Shown: positions 24,046 to 36,589 of the stretch, piece by piece
Numbering within the stretch: position 1 is the stretch's first letter
How the letters are laid out: every line of letters begins with the position of its first letter
From: Stropharia rugosoannulata
Taxonomy: Eukaryota > Basidiomycota > Agaricomycetes > Agaricales > Strophariaceae
Direction of reading: 5' to 3'
DNA: 64,000 bases
NCBI GenBank assembly: GCA_028532985.1
Contig: JANCIK010000003.1
Span: 4,102,001 to 4,166,000, forward strand
The notes under the pieces: model-generated
Told to the model about the DNA's origin: nothing
What the model saw: only the letters and a program-made list of their open reading frames with translations
The model's database searches: none
Program-made: the position numbers and the translations under genes

Positions 24046-24048
24046 ACA

Positions 24049-26240
24049 ATCGCAATCCATTGCGCCGTACTACGGATATAACACAGATTTGAACCATACC
24101 CACTACCCCCAAGCCACCCCTGCATATGGACAATACTTGTAACTATGACATTTTGTAGTATTTCTATGCAGGAATTGTAAATAACCTTGTCTTCAACAGG
24201 TCGCGCGATATCCCACTCGTATCACCGCAAGGACAGCACCAGCAATATCAAGCGCAGGTTGTTCGCGTCATTCATCACTCTAAACATCATTCAAAGCATA
24301 AGCACCATCGTCATCATCATCACTCGCGGTCCGATGCGCAAGTTCCATCTATGCCGATCCCGATGCCTAGTCCCAGTGCTATCACCCCATCGTCGTCGCA
24401 TCAGTCTGGTTATACGTATGCGCCAGCTGTCAGTCCGCAGCATGTCTCCCACGTCCGCCCAGCTATTACCCATGGCACAGTAGACGCGCTCGCAGTCGAC
24501 TTTAGCCAGAAAGCTGTATTGTTGAAGCCAAGGAAACGGACAAGCTCTCAACCGAAGCCCCCCGCGGGGCATACGTATGTGAACCCGAACGACGCGGCGC
24601 ACGCAGGCCATGTACACGGCTATGTGGCAGACCCGCGGAACCCACACTTCCGATATTCGACATGCTCGGGACGGCGCAAAGCATTGTGTGTGAGTCCTTT
24701 AATTACTTGCACAGCGTCCTCTCCGACCCATGACTCGACCAGATTGGCATAAACTATTTGGGACAGCCGAACGAGCTCCGGGGATGCATCAATGATGCAA
24801 AACATGTTCGGCAGTTCTTGATTGGTGTGTCTTGTTTAGACGCCGACAATATCAACATAACTAAACTCTCCTCAGACTACGGCGGGTACCGTCCGAGCGA
24901 CATAGTCCTCCTCACCGATGATGCGTCGGACCCGCGCTCTCTTCCCACAAGGAGAAACATGATATCTGCTATGAAATGGCTTGTCAGAAGCGCAAAGAGG
25001 AATGATGCGTTGTTTTTCCATTGTAAGCTTCTGGTTTAGTAGCGACGGCCATGTTGGTCCGCTGTATACAGTATTGTTTCAATTACGCTATGTACGGTAC
25101 TTACCTACGTGGGTCCGCAGATTCCGGCCACGGGGGGCAGACACCTGATTTGGATGGTGATGAAATTGACGGATTTGACGAAGGTATGTTAAATATTTCC
25201 AGCTGTTACATTTTTAAGACTTGTTCTAGTTATCTATTCAATGGACTTTCAGAAAGAAGGGCATATAGTTGATGATGTAGGTGTATTTTTTGAGTTTTCA
25301 CCACATGTAGCGGATCGTTGAATGATTGACATGGCACAGGAACTGCATGATATTATGGTGAGGGCAATCTAGACTCGTACGGATCAGAGGACTATATCTC
25401 GACTTTAGGTGAAACCCTTGCCGGCAGGATGTCGCCTAACGGTACGTGGTTTTACATACCTTGCCATTCACATGACTCATAGAAAAATTTCATCTTTCGA
25501 TAGGCTCTCTTTGACGTGAGCTGTATTCCCATTTCTCATGCAATGGTCCAGAAAAAATAACTCTCATCTACCACGAAAAGGCTTGCCATTCTGGAACAGT
25601 CTTAGGTCAGTCTACGTTTTTAGAGCTAATATATGTAACTTCACCTGGTATTCCGCAGATCTTCCGTATATGGTCAGTAGCACAGAACTAGAAATTATGC
25701 TGCAGTGCATTTCTGACCAAGGTCGTGCATAGTATACTTCTCATGGCAGACTGAAGGGCATGCACATCAGTGCCCGATCCGTGGAAAGTAAATTCACACC
25801 TGCAGATGTTGTAAGTTGAACTTTCAGGTTTACCTAAGTATGTCATGCAGGGGACTGACATAACTGTGTTAGATATCGTGGTCGGGTTGTTTAGACGAGC
25901 AGACCAGTGCAGATACCTTCCAAGAGGGTATACCGGTTGGTGCGATGAGTAATGTAAGTAAATTCTTCAACTTTCTGTGAGGTAATGCTACTTACTAGCA
26001 TTCCCAAGGCGTTTATCGCTGCTTGGAGTGAGTAACAGGATCTGTACCAACTATTGTCCGGCCTCTCAGTTAACTGTTCAACGACAGAAGCAAAGCCTAA
26101 ACAGACATATCAAGAATTCCTTACGAGCTTGAGGTTTGTAGTTCATTGTTGGCCCTCCGCTATGCCCTCATGCTTCGTCGCCGATCCAGGAGAATTTTAA
26201 ACCCGCGGTATAGTCAGAAACCTCAGCTGGGAACCTCTCA
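24049..26240 (+). CDS. Type I metacaspase, full-length multi-exon gene
   Basis: Exons I can join by phase are ~24049-24138, 24200-24689, 24743-25022, 25121-25183, 25230-25276, 25340-25357, 25409-25441, 25504-25515, 25581-25605, 25659-?, 25873-25953 and 26009-26027, then parts to ~26240. The prodomain is Gln/Tyr/Pro-rich followed by a His-rich run. The p20 region reads KALC-IGINYLGQ, GCINDAKHVRQF, DIVLLTDD and FFHYSGHGGQ (catalytic His), then [51 protein letters not shown] (in parts; catalytic Cys in ACHSG). The p10 region has SWSGCLDEQTSADT and ends with YSQKPQL. This Ca2+-dependent cysteine peptidase cleaves after Arg/Lys and acts in stress, ageing and protein quality control. The exon at 25659-25730 matches the family poorly and runs into a stop, so an unseen intron or local damage is possible. 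First exon and stop codon are not fixed. Confidence 0.85.
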
Positions 26241-26491
26241 TAAAATTGTGAGCCGGTTTCACTGTGTCTTGTGTAGAGTGTACTCATTTCAATAGGATGT
26301 CAACCTCGACTTCGTTTTCTAATCTTCAAAGATGTCATGATAGAGGGGCATTTTGGGCCCTCATCGCTATTTACATCATGTTATGAATTTACTGTCTGTT
26401 GTGAGTCCTCTGTAGTAATTATGCAATACTGTATCATTCCGGTAAACCTAATGTAGGGCCATATAATAGCGCCATTTATTTATCAAAAGTT

Positions 26492-28679
26492 TCAGACCTT
26501 CTGCGTCCCATGCTGTTTTACTAGCAAGTGACGGGCGAAGAGGATCATGACGCTCATGATACAAAGCGAGATCTGGCGATGTCTCTTTTCGTCAACATTT
26601 CTACTGATAGCTTGACTGAGAAGACCTACCCCTGCGAAGAGAATCGGGCGAATCCAGTGGAACTCCTGCGTCAGTAGGGCTCCTAATATCGATGTTGCTG
26701 AGAGCAAATCAGCTCAACGGATGAACTGCCCTTGTTTGATAGGAAACGTACCAAAGAGTCCAACAAACCCTTGTATCGCATGTCAGGGAGAGATTGAAAA
26801 CATAATGGATGCAAGCAACTTACCTGAAAGTCCGAAATAGACGCCCAGCCTTGTTCCAATTTCATTCGGATTCTTCGCCAACGATGCTATCCCACAGGTT
26901 CAGCTCAATAACCTGTTACTTGCGTCTGGCTAACGTTGCGTACCGATTATTGCTGGCGAGAGGGCGATTGCTGCTCCCGAGAAAAGGCCAAAGCACGCGC
27001 CAAAGAAGACTGTACCCAAGAAGTTCTTCACGGCGATCATCGAGAGCACCACAGCGCCTGCCGACAGCGTGAAGAACGCCGCCATATTAACGGCCCCAAA
27101 ATACGGCGACAGAGCGCCAGGAATGATACGCCCGAAGACGCTGCCTACATTGAGGATGGAGATCTGCAACCGTGACGGAGTGCGGTGAGTGAACAGTAGC
27201 CCAACAATTAAATCGGAGGCGTACCGAGTAAAACGCGAGATTACTGTCCACGCCGTGAGCAATTGCGTTGAGCTGTATGTAAAAAGGCGCGAAGAAAATG
27301 CCAAAGAAGCACGGAATACAGCTACGACAGCGTTTCATAAAAATCTAAAAACAAGGTATACCGCGCACCACACACCTGAGGCAGAGAATTAAGTACACCG
27401 GCTCCTTGAACCAACCTGTGATTGTGAAGGTCTCAGTATGCTTCTTAGGCGGAAGCCGCGTGCGCATGAGGCTGAGCGCAATGAGGAGGAGGGCGACGTT
27501 CATAGCCGCGCTCACACGCACGGCCTTGTGGAACCCCAGCGAGCCGTTTATCAGGCGGTTGAGCATGATAGGGTGAATGACAGAGCCTGCCCCAGTGCAT
27601 GCGATGTTAAAAGCTCGCTGTGCCCAGCATGGAAGAAAGAAATACCTAATGCGGATCCGGACGAGACGATCCCCACGGTGAGCGGTCTTTTTTTCTGAAA
27701 GTAGTGTCCGGCAATAGCGATACCTAAGAGTCAGTAAGCGTCAGAGTTGCGGTATAACTTGATAAGATATATGCAGACTAGGGGAGTATGTCATTCCGGT
27801 TGCAAGCCCTAAAGCTACTCCGTTCGTTAAAAATACCTGCAAATATGATGAGTAAGTTGTGCCTCCAAGTAAAAGAAAGAGGATGCGTACTTGATAATAT
27901 GATCCTTCCTGCGTGATGGACAACATAAATACTAAAATATCAGGCAGATCTCTGTGGGGATAAAATTAACTATCTAGCTTACACGCCAATGCATATAATA
28001 GGATGCTCGCAGACACCAGGTGATAGCTGTAAAAGAGGCTCATTTTTGAATGACCATCAGTTGAAATGGCCAAGCACTCACAAGTATCCTCTGTCAAAGA
28101 GCCTGCCTGTAACTATCCCAGGCATAAAGTTTAGACAGATTTGGATGCCTCCAATCCACCTAGCAGCAAGATTACAAAGCATAATATATGATTTCAACAC
28201 ACCAACATACCCGATATCACTAGTAGAAAAATTGGTGAGATAGCGACGTACATAGAAGTCTTCATAGACTCCGAAGGACCCTATGTATCTAGAAGGTATA
28301 TGGAAAATGAGTTTCCACCTCTGTGCATGTGTCGTGAAAGATCTTATAGTACCCGAAACAGGTAAACTGTATCAAAAAGCTAAAGGAAAAAATAATAATC
28401 AGTGTTTGAAATATGGGCACGGATGGGAAGAGCTATCACGCACGCGCCCACTATTGTCATCCATGCTCTCAGACCTCCCTCGTCAAATAGTATTGGTTGG
28501 ACGGCGCTCTCAACATCGGACTCCTTGTCACCCTCGACTGAGATAACCACAGGCTCCAATTTTTCATCTAGTTTCTTCTCGTCTGATGCTATCGTACTGT
28601 GGGTACGACACGTTGTCGTCGTTCCTGATGTTCCGGGGCGCATCCTGCCCACAATATCGATGGTCGCTATCTGTGCCAT
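26492..28679 (-). CDS. MFS carrier, monocarboxylate-transporter type (paralogue 1)
   Basis: It starts MAQIATIDIVGRMRP with an acidic, Ser/Thr-rich cytosolic N-terminus. GGLRAWMTIVGA follows, the usual start of the first membrane helix in fungal MCT-like carriers. Later exons read SFGVYEDFYVRRYLTNFS, WIGGIQICLNFMPG, the IVTGRLFDRG loop, FLTNGVALGLATGMTYSP, MLNRLINGSLGFHKAVRVSAA, SVFGRIIPGALSPYFGAVNMAAFF and GLFSGAAIALSPAI. It ends VKQHGTQKV and stop at 26492. Many short introns split it. A helix-encoding piece near 26630 reads through a probable in-frame intron that is clearer in paralogue 2. Proteins of this kind move monocarboxylates or related solutes; the substrate is unknown here. It is a tandem duplicate of the gene at 30369-32538. 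Confidence 0.85.
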
Positions 28680-30368
28680 TTCTGTTCTTCAGCTCAAAAG
28701 CCAGAAAAATAAGAGACGAGTAGGGGAGGTAGTTGTGGTTTTTTTGACGGTCATTAAGTACTTAGCCGCCTGCCTTTCTGCATACTGCTTTCAATGCCTC
28801 GGCTACTAGGTCGTCGTCCAGGGCACAGGCGAATGACAGGCCTAATTAGGCAAGACCCTTGCCGCCTTTAGTCGCAGGTCAATGCTTCAGCTCCGTTAAC
28901 CGCTATGTCCTAGATGACAAACAGGGCACACCGCGCCTCAGGTGAGAGGTTTAATTAAAGTCTCTTCTCTTGGTCAGTTATGAGCACATTGACAAGTTCG
29001 TAATAGAAGATACTGCTGACAAACGCAGCCTCTTTTGCATATCGGAGAGTACTTACTTATCTCCGTGCAACAGCCTAACCCTTTCGCTTATTGGATATAC
29101 CGAGCCGTGGCGTTCAAATCGTGGGTTTTAGCCTGAGTAATGTTCTGTATGAGTAGGTGAGCAGTAGTGACGCGTTTTTATTTAGTCCTCGCGAATTCCT
29201 CTTGGACATATAACGATAGAGTTGGGCCGACAATTCCCGGAAAGCGACGAATATGGTATATACGTACATACTATGGTTTTCACCTTATGACATGCTGCAG
29301 GATGATCCGACGCGAGTGTCGCGGGGCTGTAGATATTCCATTCTGAAATGATTATTCATACATATATTACTCAGCCCCAAAAACCATACGGGCCCGGTCT
29401 CGTATCTGCTCACTCCGCGGGAGTCACATATGAACTCTGAAAATATAATTATGAAGCATGATTACAAACCACCTTCTGATGTACAGGGGGAAAAAAATCA
29501 AAACATCAACCATAACTTATTCGAAACAATGAAAACAATGGTTTTAGATGTATGACAGGTATATTGTGCAAAAAGTTTGCCTGTTTTTTGCAGAAGTAAA
29601 CGGCAGTTTGCGCGAAGTATTCAGAATTTCACGATGTTTTGTTGGTTGTACGAAGTAGTTTCATGTTTGTGACGAGGTTAATATTGAAGTTGACGAAGTT
29701 GAACTCTGCTTCAAATGTGAAGTCGACAAGATTACCGAAGTTGATTCTTCTAATTCAGACTAAGTTACAAACCAATGTGCAAAGTAATTTGCCTTCTTAA
29801 TTTGATGCTTTAAAGGCTGTCATAATAGATACAGGTGTTACCAAGGTTTCCAAGTCTTATCATTACATTTGGGCCAACAGAACTTCGCTCAAGAACATAA
29901 ACATTATAGATAAATAAAAGGAACTTGTGTGTGTGAAATATTTAATGTGCAAATTCGCATTTTTACCTGAGAACTTTGATTAAGATAACTCGTGCAACAT
30001 TGCCAATACTGTAAGAACTTCGATCAAAATGGATAATTTGGGTATAAGACCTGTAAACATTGGTGAAAAATATGAAAATGGGCTACTTCGACAAAAATAT
30101 ATTTATTGCACAATATATGTTCCATATAGATGTTATTAATTTCTGACGAGCTTGAGCTTTTTAATTTGTTGTCAATCCTGTAATATACACTTTCGCGTGG
30201 TCGTCCTTCCAGGAGGACATTAAACAATTGACTTAGTAGTCAGAAACCTCAACTAGAATATTACGTATATGTTTTGAGTTCCTTGTAGTAATTATACAGT
30301 GCTGAATTATCTCGGAACAAATAATTTAAGGACATCTTGAATATAGCGTCATTTATTTGTCACAAGTT
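28680..30368. other. Intergenic region between the MFS paralogues
   Basis: The part up to about 29290 is the promoter side of paralogue 1 and matches the region upstream of paralogue 2 (32639-33240) in patches such as GTTAAC(C/T)GCTATGTCCTA. About 29440-30230 is AT-rich with a loose GAAGTTGA-type repetition and no gene. From about 30235 it matches the tail of the metacaspase gene at 26212 (TAGTCAGAAACCTCA), a duplication relic. Confidence 0.6.
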
Positions 30369-32538
30369 TCAAATCTTCTGTGTTCCGTGCTGTTTGACCA
30401 AGAAGTGACGCGCAAAGAGGATCATAACACCCATGATACAAAGCGCGATCTGGTTGGACTTCACATCAACGCTTCTTCAAAAATTTACGTAAGAAGACTT
30501 ACCCCTGCAAAGAGGATCGGTCTAATCCAGTGGAACTCCTGCGTGAGCAGGGTTCCTAATATTGTCGTTGCTGAGAATCGGTCAGATCTCTAAGATTTGT
30601 ATTTATCCCATCAAGCGCATACCAAAGAGCCCAACAAAACCTTGCATAGTACGTCAGAGGGAGTCTAAAAAAAGAATGATAAGAAAAGGCGACAGCGTAC
30701 CTCCAAGTCCAAAGTAAACACCCAGCCTTGTGCCAATCTCATTCGGTTTGTGCGCCAACGATGCTATCGCGGACACACGACTCAGTAATGTACTGGCACC
30801 TGGGACTGAAAACTACGTACCGACTATTGCTGGCGACAGAGCGATTGCCGCACCCGAGAACAGCCCAAAGAAAGCACCAAAAAAGACAGTACCCAAAAAG
30901 GTCTTGACGGCGATCATGGAGAGTACTACGACGCCTGCTGAAATGGTGAAGAATGCTGCCATATTGACGGCACCAAAGTATGGTGACAGGGCGCCAGGAA
31001 TGATACGTCCGAAGACACTGCCTGCATTGAGGACGGATATCTGCAGGCATGCGGTGAGTAAACAATATCGCAAGCTGTAACAGGAGGCGTACCGAGTAGA
31101 ACGCGAGTTTACTGTCCACGCCGTGAGTGACCGCGTTGAGTTGTATGTAAAAAGGTGCAAAGAACAGGCCTAAGAAGCATGGAATACAGCTACGGGTAGC
31201 GTTTATTAAAAATACAAAAACAAGGTCTACTGCGCACCGCTCACCTGAGGCAGAGAATCAAGAACTCGGGCTCCCTGAACCACCCCGTGATCGCGAAGGT
31301 TTCAGCACGCTGTTTGGGTGGAAGCCGCGTGCGCATGAGGCTCAGTGCAACGAGGAGTAGGGTGACGTTCATAGCCGCGCTCACGCGGACGGCCTTGTGG
31401 AACCCCAGCGAGCCGTTTATCAGGCGGTTGAGCATTATAGGTTGGATGACGGCACCTGCTCCGCACATGCAACGTTTAATGCTCACCGCTCCCAGCATAG
31501 AAGACAGACGTACCTAGGGCTGATCCGGACGAGATGATCCCCACAGTGAGAGGTCTTTTTCTTTGGAAGTAGTGCCCGGCAATAGCAAGACCTAATTGTT
31601 ATATATCACTGGATACAGTAAATCTTGCATAGAGAAATGCTAACTGGGGGAGTAGGTTATGCCGGTTGCCAGTCCCAGTGTTACCCCATTCGTCAGAAAT
31701 ACCTGAGTATACGTAAGTGTTCGTGCCTAAGAGAAAGGGGAGGTAGGAGTGTACTTGATAATACGATCCTTCATGAGTAATGGATAACATAAACACTGCA
31801 ATATAAGTTAGCCTCTGGAGGTATGATGATCAAGTCTCTTACATGCCAATGCGTATAGTATAATGCTTGCCGACAAGAGGTGATAACTACAGCATGGATT
31901 TATCTCTGAATGATTATCGGTTGAAAAAGGAGGACACGCACAAGTATCCTCTATCGAAGAGCCTCCCTGTGATTATCCCAGGCATAAAGGTTAGACATAT
32001 TTGAATGCCTCCAATCCATCTGGAAGTAAGCGGATAAAGTTTAACAAGCGTATTCAACATTTACACAAACTAACTTACCCGATATCACTAGTGGAAAAGT
32101 TGGTTAGGTACCGACGCACGTAGAAGTCCTCATAGACACCGAAAGACCCTATGTATCTAGCACGTAGTAAATTAGTTTCCACCACTGCACATGTTCCGTG
32201 AAAATTATTATACCCGAAACAAGTGAACTGTATCAAAAAGCTAAAGGAAGAAAATGGGTCAGTGTTTCAAGTACTATGTGTACGGATGGAAGCAGTATCA
32301 CGTACGCTCCCGCTATTGTCATCCATGCCCTCAGACCGCCGACATCGAATTGCATTGGTTCGGACGAGCTCTCGACGGACATTTTAATATCTTCAACTGA
32401 GATGATCACTGGTACAAACTTCTCGTCAAGCTTGTTCTCGTCTACAGCTGTACTCGGCGCGAGGCTCGCAGTCGTCGTCGTCCCAGCCGTTCCAGGCCTT
32501 ATCCTGTCCACAAAGTCGATAGCTGTGATTTGTGGCAT
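30369..32538 (-). CDS. MFS carrier, monocarboxylate-transporter type (paralogue 2)
   Basis: It starts MPQITAIDFVDRIRPG and has the same order of segments as paralogue 1: GGLRAWMTIAGAYV, MLNRLINGSLGFHKAVRV, a loop with LPPKQRAETFAITGWF, NAGSVFGRIIPGALSPYFG, and GLFSGAAIALSPAIVGT. The last intron is visible: QEFHWIRPILFAG, then GTAAGTC...CCAACCAG, then IALCIMGVMILFARH to VKQHGTQKI and the stop at 30369-30371. The equivalent intron in paralogue 1 keeps the frame open by chance. Twelve membrane helices are expected. Both copies look functional at the level of their segments. Substrate unknown. Confidence 0.85.
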
Positions 32539-35189
32539 CGTTATTCTTCAGATACCAAGAAAGAGCAGAGACGAGGCGGGGGACGCTTCAGTAGCTTTTT
32601 GGCGTTCATTAAGTATGTAACTTGCCTCTTGCTCGCAGTGCTTCGGCGATGACATCGTCCCCGAGGCACGCGCGAATGATAGGCGATTGCTGTAGTCTAA
32701 TCAGGCAATACACATGCCTTCAGCGCTTCAGCCGCCGGTGACCTTCGTTAACTGCTATGTCCTATTCCCGGTGGGTTCTGCTGTCCAACGTGGCACGGAC
32801 GAAGGTGTTACGCCGCTCAGGTGAGAGACCTAATTAACCTTGTTTTCTATCAGCTATCAGCAGAGCGGCGCGTCCGTAATAGAAGGCTTTCGCTGATAAG
32901 TGGGTCTCCCTCGCATGATGGTATTCGGAGGAGCGTATATATACTGACCTCTGTTAAGGCGCCCAAGCTTTCCGCCAGTTAGATGTACCGAGCCGTGTCA
33001 AAAATAGCGTGCATTTTAACCTGAGTAATGTATCAGAGACGCTGCTTACTCCAAATTGAATTGATGAGTATGAGAAGATGAGCAGGAATGGCGCGTTTTG
33101 TTAAATCCTCGCAAATTCCTCTTAGACATATACCCATCGAGTTGGGTCGGGCATTCCTAAAACGGAAAGCCCGAGTGTACTTAATCTGATACCGGCTGTC
33201 AGTGCTTAGCGACGAATATTATATGTACTATGTTTTTGTGACTTATGAGCACGCATAGTATTGTCGTAAAACTGTAAACATGTTCTTCAGTCATGTTGAA
33301 TGCTGAAATGACTTGCCACTCCAGAGCATATGAAATCTGGAAGTACTTGAGTATAATTATGGAAGGAAGCTGCTCTGCGTACAGGCGTGTCTATGGAGCG
33401 CGTTCTCATGTACAGGTGACATACCTGTGCATCAGTAATTGTACATCATTAACTCGCTGCATGTGTTATATTAGTAGATGTCACTTCCAACGTGCTGCAA
33501 TGCATCTGCCACCGGTAAGCATTGTTTCCAGGTAGAACAACCCACCTGTCAATGAGTACGCCATGAAATTCGCGTTAACTCTTAGAAAGCACTGCTATCA
33601 GTGCATCTTTGTCGAATTGAGCACTGGCTCTACTGCTGACTGCATGCTACGATGCCAACAAACGACGTATGATATCTGACCTGTTCACATCAGGTTCCAA
33701 CGCCATCTCTGTGCACTTTCACCTGCTGCAATAAGTTAACGTCCGTCAGCGGAGTGACGTTCCCTTCCTGCTGTATTTACCTCGTCCGCCGCCAGAAATC
33801 TCTCTCAGTTGCACACAAGGAGTCATATCCGGTAGCTGGGGCTACATGGAACATTCTAACCGGTCACAAAGTACAGAGTACAAACTTCTTAATTCAATAT
33901 TCAATTCCAGAATGTGTGTGCCCGCCTCTTGTCTCATCGTAGTGTTAATTTTGAAAGGGGATATAAGAGTCATTGGTATGTCATGTGTGTTGAATTTGTG
34001 TGGAATTCATAGCAGAAGCCGAGCAGAAGCGTGAAGTGTAGATATGCGCACCTTATATGATCACAAATCGACCCATATCATCTTTGACAACTGCTAACGG
34101 CAAAGAGTGGATTGAGAGCGACATTTAAGGCACATATATGCACTAACCTGAGAATATCATACCTCTTTGTCAACAACATATGCACCAGTACGTATCTCCA
34201 GCCGTCAATCATCTGAGCATGAATTTCGAAGTGGAGTCGGCCGTTGGGTGACCACATGAGTGCACACGGTATTTCGTTTGGGAATCGGACAAGACTGTGT
34301 GCCATCAAGCTTTCAAATTTCAACGTTCAACGTTGCAACCCCAGTGAGAATCGACCTTTTTCAAATTTATTCAGCTATATTCCTTGTATAAAAAACATAG
34401 TAGAATATATTCAAATCCTTAGGATATTTATTTAGCCGGTTCACTGATCTCTGCACCTATAGATATCCATTTAGTACTGAACAAGTACTGAAGTACTGAA
34501 GCTGAAGCGCTGAAGCTTGAAGCTTGAGCATCATCCAGTCACGCGCGACAAGCCACCAAATATATTACTAAGCATCTATTTATAACACTTCAACACCACC
34601 ATTTTTTGGTTTCCGACCACAACATTGCCACAACACAACACAACGCTTATAGTTAACACTTGGACCTCGATGAGACAGTAAGGCTCGGAAATCCTGGACT
34701 ACTGAAATGGATCGCATCTCTTAGCATGCTATTTGACTCCGGGCTTTGTATGTATCTGCGTCTTGTTATCAAGAATGTGTCTCATACACCGGTGAGTGAA
34801 GAGTCATCATTCTTGACAACTTAACAACAACTTGGCACCAAATTGACATAAGATTTGTACCCAATTGGAGCCGAGACGCGTGTGGAAACTCGTCTCGATA
34901 CACAGACCTTGTGGTGGGACATGGATCCTAGGCAACTGCGTCCACGCTTCCTGGAACGTCTCTCATAACATCTAGTGTTTCTACGCTTCGAAGACCATAC
35001 CCTATCCACGATTTCACTCTGGTCTTAATAGTGGCTGGCGCGCGGCGATCGTAACCGTCAAGGCTATTCATGGATAATTTGGGAACTCCGGCAGGCCCAA
35101 GAATAGGCTGAATCAGGCAGGGCATATGACGGCGACCGTGGAAGCCGCGCAGCAACCACATCTTCCCCCCCTCTCCCATCCTCCATGCT
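32539..35189. other. Long intergenic stretch
   Basis: The first 700 bp is the promoter side of MFS paralogue 2, similar to 28800-29290. The rest holds only short frames without recognised domains. A short simple repeat based on ACTGAAG/CTGAAGC lies at 34479-34530. Confidence 0.5.
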
Positions 35190-36146
35190 ATGTCTCGAAC
35201 TTACTTTATTCCAGGGATAGTCTTCCTCTTCACTGCATTCATCCTGAGCCTCCTGGTTTCCCTATCTATTCCTGCCGTCAATGTGGTGCGAGTCGACTTC
35301 GGGAGCAGCGTCGGGCATGGAAAGCTAGTACAATTTGTTGAGGAACTGAGCGTGAGTGCCAAGGCCGTTCCTCAGATAGCTTTCTGGGACCCATATTGAC
35401 ATCATACCGTCAGTTGGGCGTATGGTAGGTCGACTTGATCAGTATAATCAGCAGCATATAGGAGGTTGAGTACTTCTTCAAAGGAACTATTGCGTATACA
35501 CCTCCGACAACGACAGGAGTTGTGGACCGAAAGGTGTGTTGGTTTTCTGGTACTGGTAATCCACGTCTAATCGTCTCAAAAGCGGCTGGGTATTCCGTGC
35601 CTGAGATTGTGGATGATCGTGATTCTCAAGACAACATTGTTATATCGTCGGCTTGGACGCACAGGCTAGTAGTACATCCAGTGGGTACGGTAACTTCATT
35701 GGCATACTGTCTTCCAGACACACGCTTATGATTTCCTCCCATTCCCTCCAGCGACGGTGTTCATCTTCCTCGCTTTTACTCTGTCCTTACTCACGTACTG
35801 TCCCATCACACGGCGCCTGGCGCCGTCCATCCCCCCACATGCTGGGCGTGCTTCCCCGTTCCTTTGCGTGCTTGCCGCTGTTCTCACACTCGTTGCGCTC
35901 TCCATGGACATTACCCTCTTTTCCCTTCTGAAAGACGCCATTGACAACTTTAGCGACAATCAATATCAACCTGTCACCGGCACCGCATTCTGGCTGACCC
36001 TGGCGTCTCTGGTACTCACCATTGTCGGCGGCGGCTGTATCTTCTTCGCTCGCCGTGCGGAAACGACCGAAGCATATACTCGCAGACTTCCCTTACCACG
36101 ATGGGCGAACATAAGCTGGTCAGAAAGCGTCGTTACAAAGTCATAG
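35190..36146 (+). CDS. PalI/SUR7-family four-helix membrane protein
   Basis: ATG at 35190 opens a hydrophobic N-terminus (FIPGIVFLFTAFILSLLVSL). An intron (35352-35413) leads to LGVW, the family's extracellular motif near the first loop. A middle exon ends DNIVISSAWTHRLVVHPV, an intron at 35685-35751 follows, and the last exon gives ATVFIFLAFTLSLL, FLCVLAAVLTLVALSMDITLF and GTAFWLTLASLVLTIVGGGCIFFARR, i.e. three more helices, then a short tail. The arrangement fits PalI/Rim9 and SUR7 proteins of the fungal plasma membrane, involved in ambient-pH sensing or eisosomes. The join between 35424 and about 35500 is uncertain: the donor that keeps LGVW does not match the downstream frame simply, so an alternative GTATGG donor or a small lesion is possible. 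Confidence 0.75.
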
Positions 36147-36589
36147 TATGAGCCTGCATAAAGTGTCTGAATGGATGAATCCAATGTAACACGTACGTCC
36201 CTTGTCGCTGTCATGTCGAGTTTGTTGTAACGTATCAAAGGTTGTGGCAGGGACACTTTACATATTCACTAGTGTACAACAGGAGCTTAGAAACATGCCA
36301 GGGGATTGTGAAGCACTGATACACTCTAAAATGCATGGCAATCCAGTCACATCGTCGTAAGCTGTCGTCGAAGTTGCTTCATTTGCTTCAATGCTCTCAA
36401 TTATGTTCATCATCGGCCTCGATCATCTATCTTATTATATGCTCAGCTAGCAGCGGCGTGGCTCATCTTTATTCGAAGTACTCAATATTGTCACAGTACA
36501 AGTCATCATGTACAACAAGTTTACAAAATAGGTAATCTCAACGTAGGGCTGAAGAAACAATAATAGGATGTCGACGTCGTCCCAAGACC
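36147..36589. other. Short intergenic region
   Basis: Downstream ends of the plus-strand PalI-type gene and the minus-strand laccase remnant meet here. I see nothing else. Confidence 0.4.
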
